In this document: positions 55,444-64,000 of the stretch, piece by piece
How the letters are laid out: each line of letters begins with the position of its first letter
Numbering within the stretch: the first letter of the stretch is position 1
DNA from: Ariolimax columbianus
Taxonomy: Eukaryota; Mollusca; Gastropoda; Stylommatophora; Arionidae
NCBI GenBank assembly: GCA_036924085.1
Contig: JAVGWX010000013.1
Location: 67,959,859-68,023,858 of the forward strand
Direction: 5' to 3'
DNA: 64,000 nt
Made by a program: the position numbers and the translations under genes
Notes under the pieces: model-generated
Seen by the model: the letters and a program-made list of their open reading frames with translations, nothing else
Databases searched by the model: none
Told to the model about the DNA's origin: nothing

Positions 55444-55760
55444 ATTATGTGCCTTTTGCACAGTGACATTCACCGCCTCAGATATTTCTGTAAGCCACCT
55501 TTTTCGTGGTCATTGTTTGGCCTTGAATCCGTTGTATCTAAATATCATTGCTTGTTGGGGGTTATGTGTAGTGGTAGCGTTGTTAGGTGGCCAAACCATT
55601 TTAGTTGCTGTTTTTTTATGTAGTCTAATGCTGGTGTTGTTCCCACCAGTCTCCTGATGTCATCATGTCTGATCATGTCTCTCCTTGTTACACCCAATAT
55701 ATTCCGCAGTCATTTCATTTCTGCTGTTACGATTTGTCGTTTTTCGGTAAAAGAAAGACA
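55444..55760 (-). pseudogene. LINE relic (minus), post-RT region ending in the 34-bp array
   Basis: Minus-strand reading: KRQIVTAEMK, an in-frame stop where Cys is usual, LRNILGVTRRDMIRHDDIRR, LVGTTPALDYIKKQQLKWFG with HL (55,560-55,720), then PRKRWLTEISEAVNVTVQKA with HNRARSRDLFITW (55,444-55,535). This is the conserved tail AEMKCLR...VTRRDRIR...LKWFGH...GRPRKRW...AxxRxxDRxLF. Two in-frame stops make it dead. Confidence 0.82.
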
Positions 55761-55844
55761 GTAATTCAAGCTTTTTTTAAATCCGTCAATATTTTGTATT
55801 GCTATAAAAGTTTTGCACACTTTCCATATAATGGCGAAGAATAC

Positions 55845-56380
55845 ATTCAACAGTACGAGACATTCATTCCTCAGTACGAGAGATTCATTTCTCAGTATGA
55901 GACATTCATTCCTCAGTACGAGACATTCATTCCTCAGTACGAGACATTCATTTCTCAGTACGAGACATTCATTTCTCAGTACGAGACATTCATTTCTCAG
56001 TACAAGACATTCATTTCTCAGTACAAGACATTCATTTCTCAGTACGAGACATTCATTTCTCAGTACGAGACATTTATTTCTCAGTACGAGACATTCATTT
56101 CTCAGTACGAAACATTCATTTCTCAGTACGAGACATTTATTTCTCAGTACGAGACATTCATTTCTCAGTATGAGACATTTATTTCTCAGTATGAGACATT
56201 TATTTCTCAGTATGAGACATTTATTTCTCAGTATGAGACATTTATTTCTCTGTATGAGACATTCATTTCTCAGTATGAGACATTTATTTCTCTGTATGAG
56301 ACATTCATTTCTCAGTATGAGACATTCATTTCTCAGTATGAGACATTCATTTCTCAGTACGAGACATTCATTTCTCAGTA
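55845..56380. repeat. 21-bp minisatellite, about 25 units
   Basis: CATTCATTTCTCAGTACGAG plus A. Right-hand units carry CAGTATGAG. It codes TFISQYE in one frame and is open in several. It lies upstream, in minus orientation, of the LINE relic at 55,444-55,760; whether it arose inside that element is unclear. Confidence 0.96.
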
Positions 56381-56860
56381 TAGGGTCAGGATCCAATCCT
56401 GGTGCGAGGCAGAGACATCTCGCATAATCCAAGGTCGTGTTTTGTCCTATTCACTTGTGCTGTGAGGTGTCGTGGCGAGTCGTAGTTTTGTATCCAGGAG
56501 CAGGACGCATCTCTGAAGAAGTCGAAGGTTTAGAATATCAGCAACATTTCCTATCCATCTAGTTCTGGGTCTACCACGGTTGAATAAATCCAATCCTACT
56601 GACCAAGACCCCTCACCTCCAAATAGGCTTTTTCATGACAGTCAGATGATGGTCGTAGTGAGCGACTCGCAAATTAAGCCAGGCAGCACAACAGCCTGGG
56701 TGACATCGGTCCACCTTCATCAACTCGCTCGGGATGTGAGAAAAGCCACTGCGACATGCCACTTAATGCCCTATACAAGGCGCAACAATGTAAACTTACA
56801 ACTTACTCATCGGCTTTCAACAACAACACGACAACAACAACACAACACCTCTTCAAGCCA
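56381..56860. other. No gene recognised; short ACA-rich patch
   Basis: Plus-strand frame from 56,580 is open but without motifs until 56,865. CAACAACAACACGACAACAA simple sequence occurs near 56,818-56,845. Confidence 0.45.
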
Positions 56861-57503
56861 ACATATCAATCGGTTATACAGCATTGGCAACTTTAAATAT
56901 CTAGGAGTGGTAATAGACAGCATGGGAGGAATCAAAGAGGAGTTAACTGCACGAAGGGCAGCAGCAGGTAGACTGTTCCATACAATAAACAGAGGTTTCC
57001 TCAGCAGAAGAGAAATAAGCAGGAAAACAAAGATGGATGTACACTGCTCGACCTATGTGCCTGTCCTGACATATGGATGTGAGTCATGGGCAATGATTAC
57101 AGCCCAAGAAAGGCAATTACAAACTTCAGGAATGAGGTACCTAAGAAAGGCGGTTCAGGCGACGAAAAGGGACAAGATCCGTAACCAGACAATACGTAGC
57201 AGTCTTGAAGTTCAACCCCTGCAGACACGAGTGGAGCAGTCCCAACTACAGTGGTTTGGCCATGTCTGTAGAATGGAAGAAGATCGGATACCAAAGCGGT
57301 CATGGGAGATCAAAAGTCAAGGACGCAGACCCCGAGGACGTCCCAAAGTACGTTGGGAAGACAACATACGACAGTCCCTAAGTGATAGAGGGCTGGATTG
57401 GAAAGAGGCCAGGAAAAAGACGGCGGATAGAGCAGTGTGACGTTCTCTTTGGCAAACCTCTACACCTCACGGTAGAAGAGGAGCGACTAAGTAAGTAAGG
57501 TAG
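56861..57503 (+). pseudogene. LINE family G, nearly intact post-RT region
   Basis: One uninterrupted frame contains GNFKYLGVVIDSMGGIKEEL near 56,887, ISRKTKMDVHCSTYVPVLTY with GCESWAM near 57,018-57,095, RYLRKAVQATKRDKIRNQTI near 57,137-57,198, LQWFGHVCRMEEDRIPKRSW near 57,247-57,306, RRPRGRPKVRW near 57,328-57,356, and DWKEARKKTADRAV to 57,437. It stops at TGA (57,438-57,440) where Trp would be expected. Past it the same frame reads RSLWQTSTPHGRRGATK to a TAA at about 57,491. So one W-to-stop change near the C terminus appears to be the only obvious lesion. RT and endonuclease parts are absent. Confidence 0.85.
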
Positions 57504-57650
57504 AAGACTCTACACCTCCTGTAGAAGAGGAGCGACTAAGTAAGTAAGGTAGAAGACTCTACACCTCCCGTAGAAGAGGAGCGACTAAGTAAGTAAGGTA
57601 GAAGACTCTACACCTCCTATAGAAGAGGAGCGACTAAGTAAGTAAGTATA
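57462..57650. repeat. 49-bp tandem duplication of the LINE G 3' terminus, 4 units
   Basis: GAGCGACTAAGTAAG occurs at 57,481, 57,530, 57,579 and 57,628, exactly 49 bp apart. Each unit holds CTACACCTCC, GTAGAAGAGGAGCGACTAAG and TAAGTAAG, that is, the last codons plus a (TAAG)n tail. Confidence 0.93.
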
Positions 57651-57689
57651 CAGCATTGACAGATTGTGATGGTAGTGACAACGAAACCG

Positions 57690-58260
57690 GACTCTCCAAA
57701 ATGGTGTGTCAAGGCGAAGGGGACAGAATTGAGACACGTTAACACGTTTAAATACCTGGGCACATACATAACACCAGATGGGAGACGTAATTACGGAATA
57801 AAATGCAGAACAGCCCAAGCAAAATTGGTCTTCTAGGCCATGAAAGGAATATTGTGCAACATAACTTTGTTGCTGAAACTGAGAAAGATAGTTCTTGTAT
57901 GCTACGTGGAACCAGTACTGACATATGGCAGTGAATCATGGACAGTTAGCAAGCAAACACATATATCTTTGGCAGCAACGGAGACGTGGTTTTACAATGC
58001 TGCGTATCACATGGACTGCAAAGAAGACTAATGATACAGTACTCGGAGAGGCACAAACACGAAGACAACTTATTGCAAGGATCAGAACATGTCAGTCATC
58101 CTTTCTGGGTATGTTATGAGAAGAGGCGGCTTGGAGCACGTTTTGACAACGGGAAAGATAGTAGGAAAGAGAGACAGAGGAAGGCAGAGAGAGAAGATGT
58201 TGGACAACCTGAGGGGATGACATGGGCAGAGTTGGTAAACGACACACGTGATAGAAATGG
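57690..58260 (+). pseudogene. LINE family H relic, post-RT region
   Basis: Reads RHVNTFKYLGTYITPDGRRN near 57,734-57,795, KIVLVCYVEPVLTYGSESWT near 57,885-57,945, then in shifted frames ITWTAKKTNDTVLGEAQTRR near 58,003-58,060, a VMRRGGLEHVLTTGKI-like stretch near 58,112-58,160 and a KRDRGRQREKMLD-like stretch near 58,165-58,205. Three or more frameshifts. It lies directly after the LINE G tail. Confidence 0.75.
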
Positions 58261-58324
58261 ATCACCAACGTCAACCTGCAGGGCACCTGATGATGATGTC
58301 TTCTATATAGATAAGAGTCCGTTA

Positions 58325-58585
58325 ATAGTGGTTGAAAATGGACTTCCTTACCAAAGTCCAAGTACACGCACAGCAAATTCTCAATAAATACACGCTAGAC
58401 TCTAGTAAGGAATTATAAAGAACAACTTTGAATATTATTGATTGCGTAATAGTTGAAGTTGCCGTGTCTGAGGTCAGATGTTTCTTTACAGCAGACTCCT
58501 CTTTAAGAGTGGTTGAAACTGGACTGGTCTCTCCTGGTCCCCCCTCTCAAAGGACCCGGTACACGGAGGACAAATTCTGAGGACG
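58325..58585. repeat. Two related short segments, about 185 bp apart
   Basis: GTGGTTGAAAATGGACTTCC...GCAAATTCTCA (58,328-58,383) resembles GTGGTTGAAACTGGACTGGT...ACAAATTCTGA (58,511-58,580). Confidence 0.45.
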
Positions 58586-59200
58586 TCCCCGTCAAATTTG
58601 ATTACCATTACTTTGAGCAGCAAATTTGTACGAGCAAAATGGGCGCCTGGAAGCTGGGCACGTCCGATGCGAGCTTCGAGAGAGCGTCGAGTGCGTCGGA
58701 GAAAATCCGAGAAGAGAGATTTGGATGGACAGTTATCATGCTCTTGAAGACCACTTCACACCCATGGAATGGAATTGCTATGGAATTGTTATGCCAGTCT
58801 GGTCGCCTTCCGCCCAAATAGACTCTGTCAATTAAGGGCCTACACGGTAATGAAATAAGTTTGCCGAGTTTTAGCACCGACGTTCTGCGAGAGTTCACTG
58901 TGTTGTCTAATTTGCCCCCCATACGCGCTGTCTTACGGTTGTCTTTGGGATGTGTGTGATGTTTCAGATTGATGGCACAGCTGTGTTGGTCTGGCCCGCT
59001 GTTCGACATCTGGATAGCTGTCATAGCCTGTGTCCTCGCAGGCGTATGGCTCAGGATGAATTCACCATATTGGTGTGCGATGATGTTGTTTAATGTACAT
59101 TATGAGTGTGTATCCTCTTCTGCGCTCCCAGAAACGGGCGTTAGATAATTGGTTGTAGTAGCTTTTGTCCCATCACGATGAAGGCGGACGAAGGCACTCT
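58586..59200. other. No recognisable gene
   Basis: Opposing frames at 58,510-59,024 lack any motif that I recognise. Confidence 0.4.
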
Positions 59201-59204
59201 AGGC

Positions 59205-59300
59205 AGTTCTGCTATGCTTGGATTCATCTGCGTGTCACTACTACGGGTATCACGTCGATCCCTCGCCTTGTTAGGCAGGCTACCATGAAAACAGCTCGCT
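59205..59300 (+). repeat. Dispersed repeat Z, copy 2
   Basis: TGCTATGCTTGGATTCATCT through CATGAAAACAGC; see 16,425-16,530. Confidence 0.5.
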
Positions 59301-59467
59301 TTGTTGTTGATTATCGGGTGTGTCTCCCAACTACGATCTCTGTTCTCTTATTCAGACTACGTTCATGGCCTCATATGTAGGATTTAACGCTCGCTGTCCG
59401 GACGAAATTCAAAACCTACCCAAGTTATTTGTTTCTTTCCCCTGGTAGTTTGTTAAGGGCAGCTATA

Positions 59468-59545
59468 GGTGGCGCCTAACTGGCTGCGGGTCTACTTAGC
59501 TCTAGTGTTTGAGTCAATTAAGATGGACTCGCACATCGGTAAAAA
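59468..59545 (+). repeat. Dispersed repeat Y, copy 2
   Basis: TGGCGCCTAACTGGCTGCGG through GACTCGCACATC; see 18,836-18,915. Confidence 0.6.
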
Positions 59546-59639
59546 CCACAGACCAAGAATCTGGTTGTATACAGACTCTATAGAGTCTTCTAAACCAGTA
59601 TAAGAATGTTATGTTAAGTTAAGCATGTGCCTGTTTCCA

Positions 59640-59715
59640 GAGTATTAGCCACTTGTACAAGGTACTTACTAGTCAGCTCTGGTTCACTGACCCTCACACA
59701 ATCAGCCAGCTAGGA
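59640..59715 (-). repeat. Dispersed repeat family X fragment, seeds the next array
   Basis: Plus-strand TCAGCTCTGGTTCACTGACC and AATCAGCCAGCTAGGAGTGA align with the family X segment GCAGCTCTGGTTCGCTGGTC and TAGCAGCCAGCTATGGGTCG at 21,513-21,560. Confidence 0.6.
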
Positions 59716-61067
59716 GTGACTGGCTACAGTCAGCTAGGAGTGACTGGCTACAGTCAGCTAGGAGTGACTGGCTACAGTTAGCTAGGAGTGACTGGCTACA
59801 GCCAGCTAGGAGTGACTGGCTACAGCCAGCTAGGAGTGACTGGCTACAGCCAGCTAGGAGTGACTGGCTACATCCAGCTAGGAGTGACTGGCTACATCCA
59901 GCTAGGAGTGACTGGCTACATCCAGCTAGGAGTGACTGGCTACAGTCAGCTAGGAGTGATTGGCTAAGGTCAGCTAGGAGTGACTGCCTATATCCAGCTA
60001 GGAGTGACTGCCTATATCCAGCTAGGAGTGACTGCCTACAGCCAGCTAGTAGTGACTGGCTACAGCCAGCTAAGAGTGACTGGCTACAGCCAGCTAGGAG
60101 TGACTGGCTACATCCAGCTAGGAGTGACTAGCCAGCTAGGATTGACTGCCTACATCCAGCTAGGATTGACTGCCTACATCCAGCTAGGAGTGACTGCCTA
60201 TATCCAGCTAGGAGTGACTGCCTATATCCAGCTAGGAGTGACTGCCTATATCCAGCTAGGAGTGACTGCCTACAGCCAGCTAGTAGTGACTGGCTACAGC
60301 CAGCTAAGAGTGACTGGCTACAGCCAGCTAGGAGTGACTGGCTACATCCAGCTAGGAGTGACTAGCCAGCTAGGATTGACTGCCTACATCCAGCTAGGAT
60401 TGACTGCCTACATCCAGCTAGGAGTGACTGCCTACATCCAGCTAGGAGTGACTGCCTACATCCAGCTAGGAGTGACTGGCTACATCCAGCTAGGAGTGAC
60501 TGGCTAAGGTCAGCTAAGAGTGACTGGCTACATCCAGCTAGGAGTGACTGGCTACATCCAGCTAGGAGTGACTGCCTACAGCCAGCTAGGAGTGACTGGC
60601 TACAGTCAGCTAGGAGTGACTGGCTACATCCAGCTAGGAGTGACTGGCTACAGCCAGCTATGAGTGACTAGCTACAGCCAGCTAGGAGTGACTGGCTATA
60701 GCCAGCTAGGAGTGACTGGCTACATCCAGCTAGGAGGGACTGCCTACAGCCAGCTAGGAGTGACTGGCTACAGTCAGCTAGGAGTGACTGGCTACAGTCA
60801 GCTAGGAGTGACTGGCTACAGTCAGCTAGGAGTGACTGGCTACATCCAGCTAGGAGTGACTTGCTACAGCCAGCTAGGAGTTACTGGCTACAGCCAGCTA
60901 GGAGTTACTGGCTACAGCCAGCTAGGAGTGACTGCCTACATCCAGCTAAGAGTGACTGCCTACGGCCAGCTAGGAGTGACTGGCTACAGTCAGCTAGGAG
61001 TGACTTGCTACAGTCAGCTAGGAGTGACTTGCTACAGTCAGCTAGGAGTGACTGGCTACATCCAGCT
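59704..61067. repeat. 24-bp minisatellite, about 57 units
   Basis: CAGCTAGGAGTGACTGGCTA plus CAGC/CAGT/CATC. An internal block is duplicated: the rare CTAGTAGTGAC variant is at 60,047 and again at 60,281, 234 bp apart, with matching neighbours on both sides (ACTAGCCAGC deletion unit, GGATTGACT units). Eight residues per unit, so frames stay open. Confidence 0.96.
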
Positions 61068-61370
61068 TATTCAACGTGCTGCATCTCGACTCCGCAACAT
61101 TTCAATCCCCCTTATTCTAGTGTTACACCCATTTCCGTAATTCTCCACCTGTGTCGTTATCTATTTTTGATGTTGTAAATATAATTGTATGTTTTAAGAT
61201 ATATATCATTTTTAAAGAACAATGATATCAGAACATTTACTTGATGTTGTGTGTGCTGGTGTCAGTGGAAGGGTTCAAGTGACGTTTGCTTTCATTAGAA
61301 TATAAGTGTTAGAAGGAAGGCAATGTAGCCCAAATATAGTCTTTAACATTGTCTGTCTAGTCCAGTCCAG
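61068..61370. other. No recognisable feature
   Basis: AT-rich unique-looking DNA. Confidence 0.5.
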
Positions 61371-61447
61371 TCCTGTCTTGTCTTGTCTTGTCTTGTCTTG
61401 TCTTGTCATGTCATGTCTTGTCTTGTCATGTCTTGTCATGTCTTATC
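61371..61447. repeat. TGTCT/TGTCA pentanucleotide-like repeat
   Basis: CTTGTCTTGTCTTGTC run followed by CATGTC variants. Confidence 0.93.
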
Positions 61448-61534
61448 ATGACTTCACTTGACGACTTGTCTGTCTAATCTATCTAATCTATATTTTATCA
61501 TCATCTATTCGTGTCTTATCATAGAGTAATCTTG

Positions 61535-61625
<91 letters not shown>

Positions 61626-61626
61626 C
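61535..61626. repeat. (TATC)n microsatellite
   Basis: Pure TATC, about 22 units. Confidence 0.97.
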
Positions 61627-62155
61627 TCAGCACACTATTTGATTTGATATTCCGCCATCTCTATCACCAACCTCGCATCGTCAGTTATAATATCCCGTAA
61701 CCAGACCGTCGCCTTCCCCACTCACAAACTATCCAGCCTATTAAACGCCCTTAAATACCCCAAGCATACTCTGGCTAAGAGGCGGGAAACAGCTGGTAAG
61801 AGTCTTCCAGTCATTGTAGGAAAGAGTCATCCCAACGAGACTGAAGTGCGCTTACATAACAAGTTGATGGAGTCCAAGGTACCCTTAGACTCAATCGTCC
61901 ACGAGGTCTTGGCGTGGGGCAAGTAGACTTCTTAGCCTGTGAGCGAAGGGCTATCACGCGTCCAGTAACGGGAGGATAGCTCCTCAATATTTAATGTCTG
62001 GTCCTTAGGCGGACCGACAGTTTGGAAAACCGGGATTTTATCTGGTCGTCTGCTGATGGTTGGGATTCAAATGTTCTTCGTCTTTTTGTTTTCGCATCTT
62101 TAATGTTCACATCGTTGGACGAGTTTCTCCGTGATGGACTCATATTATGTGAACC
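61627..62155. other. No recognisable gene
   Basis: Unassigned sequence. Confidence 0.45.
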
Positions 62156-62512
62156 GTATCTTGAATATTGATGTTGACACCATTAGAGGGGTTTCCTTTG
62201 ATGAACTCAGCGGGTCTTTGGACCTTTTCTTTATGATTGATGTTTACACCGTTATAAGAGTTTCTCGTGATGAACTCAGCGGTTCGTTGGACCTTTTGTT
62301 CATTATTGATGTTCACACCATCAGACAAGTTCCCGCTAACTGTTATTTAACCTTCTGTTGTTTATTGATGTTCACACCATCAAATAAACTCAACGGTTCT
62401 TTGGACCTTTTGTTCATTACTGATGTTCACACCATCAGACCAGTTCCCGTGAACTGTTCTTTAACCTTTTGTTGGTTATTGATGTTCACACCATCAAAGG
62501 ACCTTCTTTCTT
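62156..62512. repeat. Degenerate tandem repeat with TTGATGTTCACACCAT core
   Basis: ATTGATGTTxACACCATxA recurs near 62,166, 62,236, 62,304, 62,363, 62,419 and 62,477, with TCTTTGGACCTTTTGTTCAT between. Spacing is 56-70 bp, so this is an old, decayed array. The 129-codon frame is a by-product. Confidence 0.85.
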
Positions 62513-63240
62513 ATTATTGATATTTGGTTCCCGAAGACCTATGCCATGGAGGGGAGAGGGGGGTGTGGAAAGAGGTAAAGGTCGCCATGGGGAAGAAAGA
62601 ATAGGACGACTGTCTCATACTGTGGTTCTGGTACGGTCTGTCGTTAAAGCGAAGAATAGGACCACAGCTGAAGCTAGTACCTTTACAGGAAGCCTGAAGT
62701 CGAGTATTTGTGGTGGTTTTGATAGAAATGGTTTGAAATTTTAAGGTTTAAGTCCCCCTTGCACAGCCCTCTTTAGCATCCTTTAATGATATAAGTAAAA
62801 GATTACAAGTATGTGAGGAGAGCCACTGTAAACTACCACCAAATAAAGTCTCAAAGAGGACTCACTCAACTACGAGTGGTGCTATCAACTATATTATCCT
62901 TTGTTCTTTCACTTGCTCTGTTGATTGTGCCAGCCAATTTTTGCTAAATCTTTATTATCCTGTATACAAACTGTGTCTTATGCGTAACTCAAACTGTTGA
63001 ATCCCTGCGAGAAAAACCCTTATCTTTTATCTATTTATCATCTCAGAAGTCCGTCTGTTATCGCTGGAAAAATTCATGATCATAATAGGGATGTTTGAAG
63101 TCAGACAAACAGCTCATCGAAGCCCGGTTTGTAAGGTCAACTAGGGGTGTTGTGCAGACCATTTCAAACACAAATGTAGCGTTATTGCTACGTGGAGAGC
63201 TCAATTATAGTGGGGATGGGGTTTTGTCTTGAGAGCACGT
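62513..63240. other. No recognisable gene
   Basis: Unassigned sequence. Confidence 0.45.
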
Positions 63241-63242
63241 CT

Positions 63243-63592
63243 TACTTTGACACTTTCCATCCTGCACACTTCTACACTGTCCTGACTGCCACCATTCTTG
63301 TAAGCCAGTGATGTCTTTCATACAGCGATGCACACTTCTACACTGTCCCGACTGCCACCATGCTTGTAAGCCAGTGATGTCTTTCATACAGCGATGCACA
63401 CTTCTACACTGTCCTGACTGCCACCATTCTTGTAAGCCAGTGATGTCTTTCATACAGCGATGCACACTTCTACACTGTCCTGACTGCCACCATGCTTGTA
63501 AGCCAGTGATGTCTTTCATACAGCGATGCACACTTCTACACTGTCCTGACTGCCACCATGCTTGTAAGCCAGTGATGTCTTTCATACAGCGA
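63243..63592. repeat. 66-bp minisatellite, 5 units
   Basis: Holds CACTTCTACACTGTCCTGAC, TGCCACCATTCTTGTAAGCC, AGTGATGTCTTTCATACAGC, GATGCA. At 22 codons exactly, it is open on both strands; the plus frame gives a Cys/His-rich period (CPDCHHACK). Confidence 0.95.
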
Positions 63593-63634
63593 TAAGTGTA
63601 GTTGAATTAGGTGACGTCAACACTGTGGTTAGAG

Positions 63635-63965
63635 TTATTTCTTCTTATTCTTCTTCTTCATATTCTTCTACATATTCTTCTATATATTGTTCTGCTTGTT
63701 CTTCTTCTTGTTCTTCTGCTTCGCCTTCTTATTTTTCTACTTTTTCGTCTTCGTTTTTCTTCTTGTTATAGTGTTTGTACTTTTTCCTTCCTCTTCTTCT
63801 TCTTCTTCTCCTTCTCCTCCTCCTCCTCCTCCTCCTCCTCCTCCTTATTATTATTATTTTGTTGTTCTTGTTTCTTCGTCCTTCATCTTATTATTCTTGT
63901 CTTTTTGTTGCTGTTCTTTTTACTTCATATTTTCTTCTTCTTCTTCTTCTTCTTCTTCTTTGGAG
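63635..63965. repeat. TTC/CTC trinucleotide and pyrimidine-rich sequence
   Basis: Interrupted TTC and CTT steps, a CTC run at about 63,812-63,843, and a TTC run at 63,933-63,960. Confidence 0.93.
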
Positions 63966-64000
63966 TCCGTCATGAAAACGTCATTGTTATGTTGTGCCGT

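Overview
The window looks like intergenic, repeat-rich nuclear DNA from an invertebrate animal. A mollusc or another lophotrochozoan is my best guess, from the mix of non-LTR retrotransposons, tRNA-derived SINEs and minisatellites, but no host gene is present to anchor it. I found no exon of a host protein-coding gene, no rRNA, no functional tRNA and nothing prokaryotic. Most long open frames are translations of tandem repeats whose unit lacks stop codons.

Layout. 1-4.5 kb: a LINE relic, then two adjacent related minisatellites (39-41 bp and 35/37 bp units). 5-9 kb: a 26-bp array, pyrimidine tracts, tRNA-derived SINEs and two decayed copies of a dispersed repeat called family X here. 9-15.3 kb: a 57-bp array of 29 units, a 41-bp array, LINE relics, and 67-, 51- and 19-bp arrays. 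16-21.6 kb: a second SINE, a possible mariner fragment, 70- and 62-bp arrays, and a nested structure in which one LINE carries an internal minisatellite that was hit by a second LINE with a target-site duplication. 22-31 kb: GATA/GGTA and related simple repeats, a CR1-like relic and a 46-bp array. 31-40 kb: dense LINE, SINE and family X copies, one LINE carrying two internal tandem expansions. 41-48 kb: CT-rich tracts, an 18/15-bp array, TATC/TGTC microsatellites, a LINE, a SINE and family X. 48.8-61 kb: several LINE relics, four of them carrying or abutting minisatellites, a 2.8-kb G-rich array, and a 24-bp array that starts inside a family X fragment. 61-64 kb: simple repeats and a 66-bp array.

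The unifying observation is that many minisatellites here appear to have begun inside retrotransposon sequence. The unit of the array can be read as part of the LINE coding sequence (or of family X) that flanks it: 11.4-12.3, 19.5-21.0, 35.1-36.3, 49.2, 53.3-53.9, 54.5-55.7, 57.4-57.65 and 59.6-61.1 kb. Two LINE copies (19,986-20,547 and 38,164-38,596) and one SINE (39,332-39,593) have clear target-site duplications. Assignments rest on motif recognition by eye; no database search or alignment program was used, so clade names are tentative.
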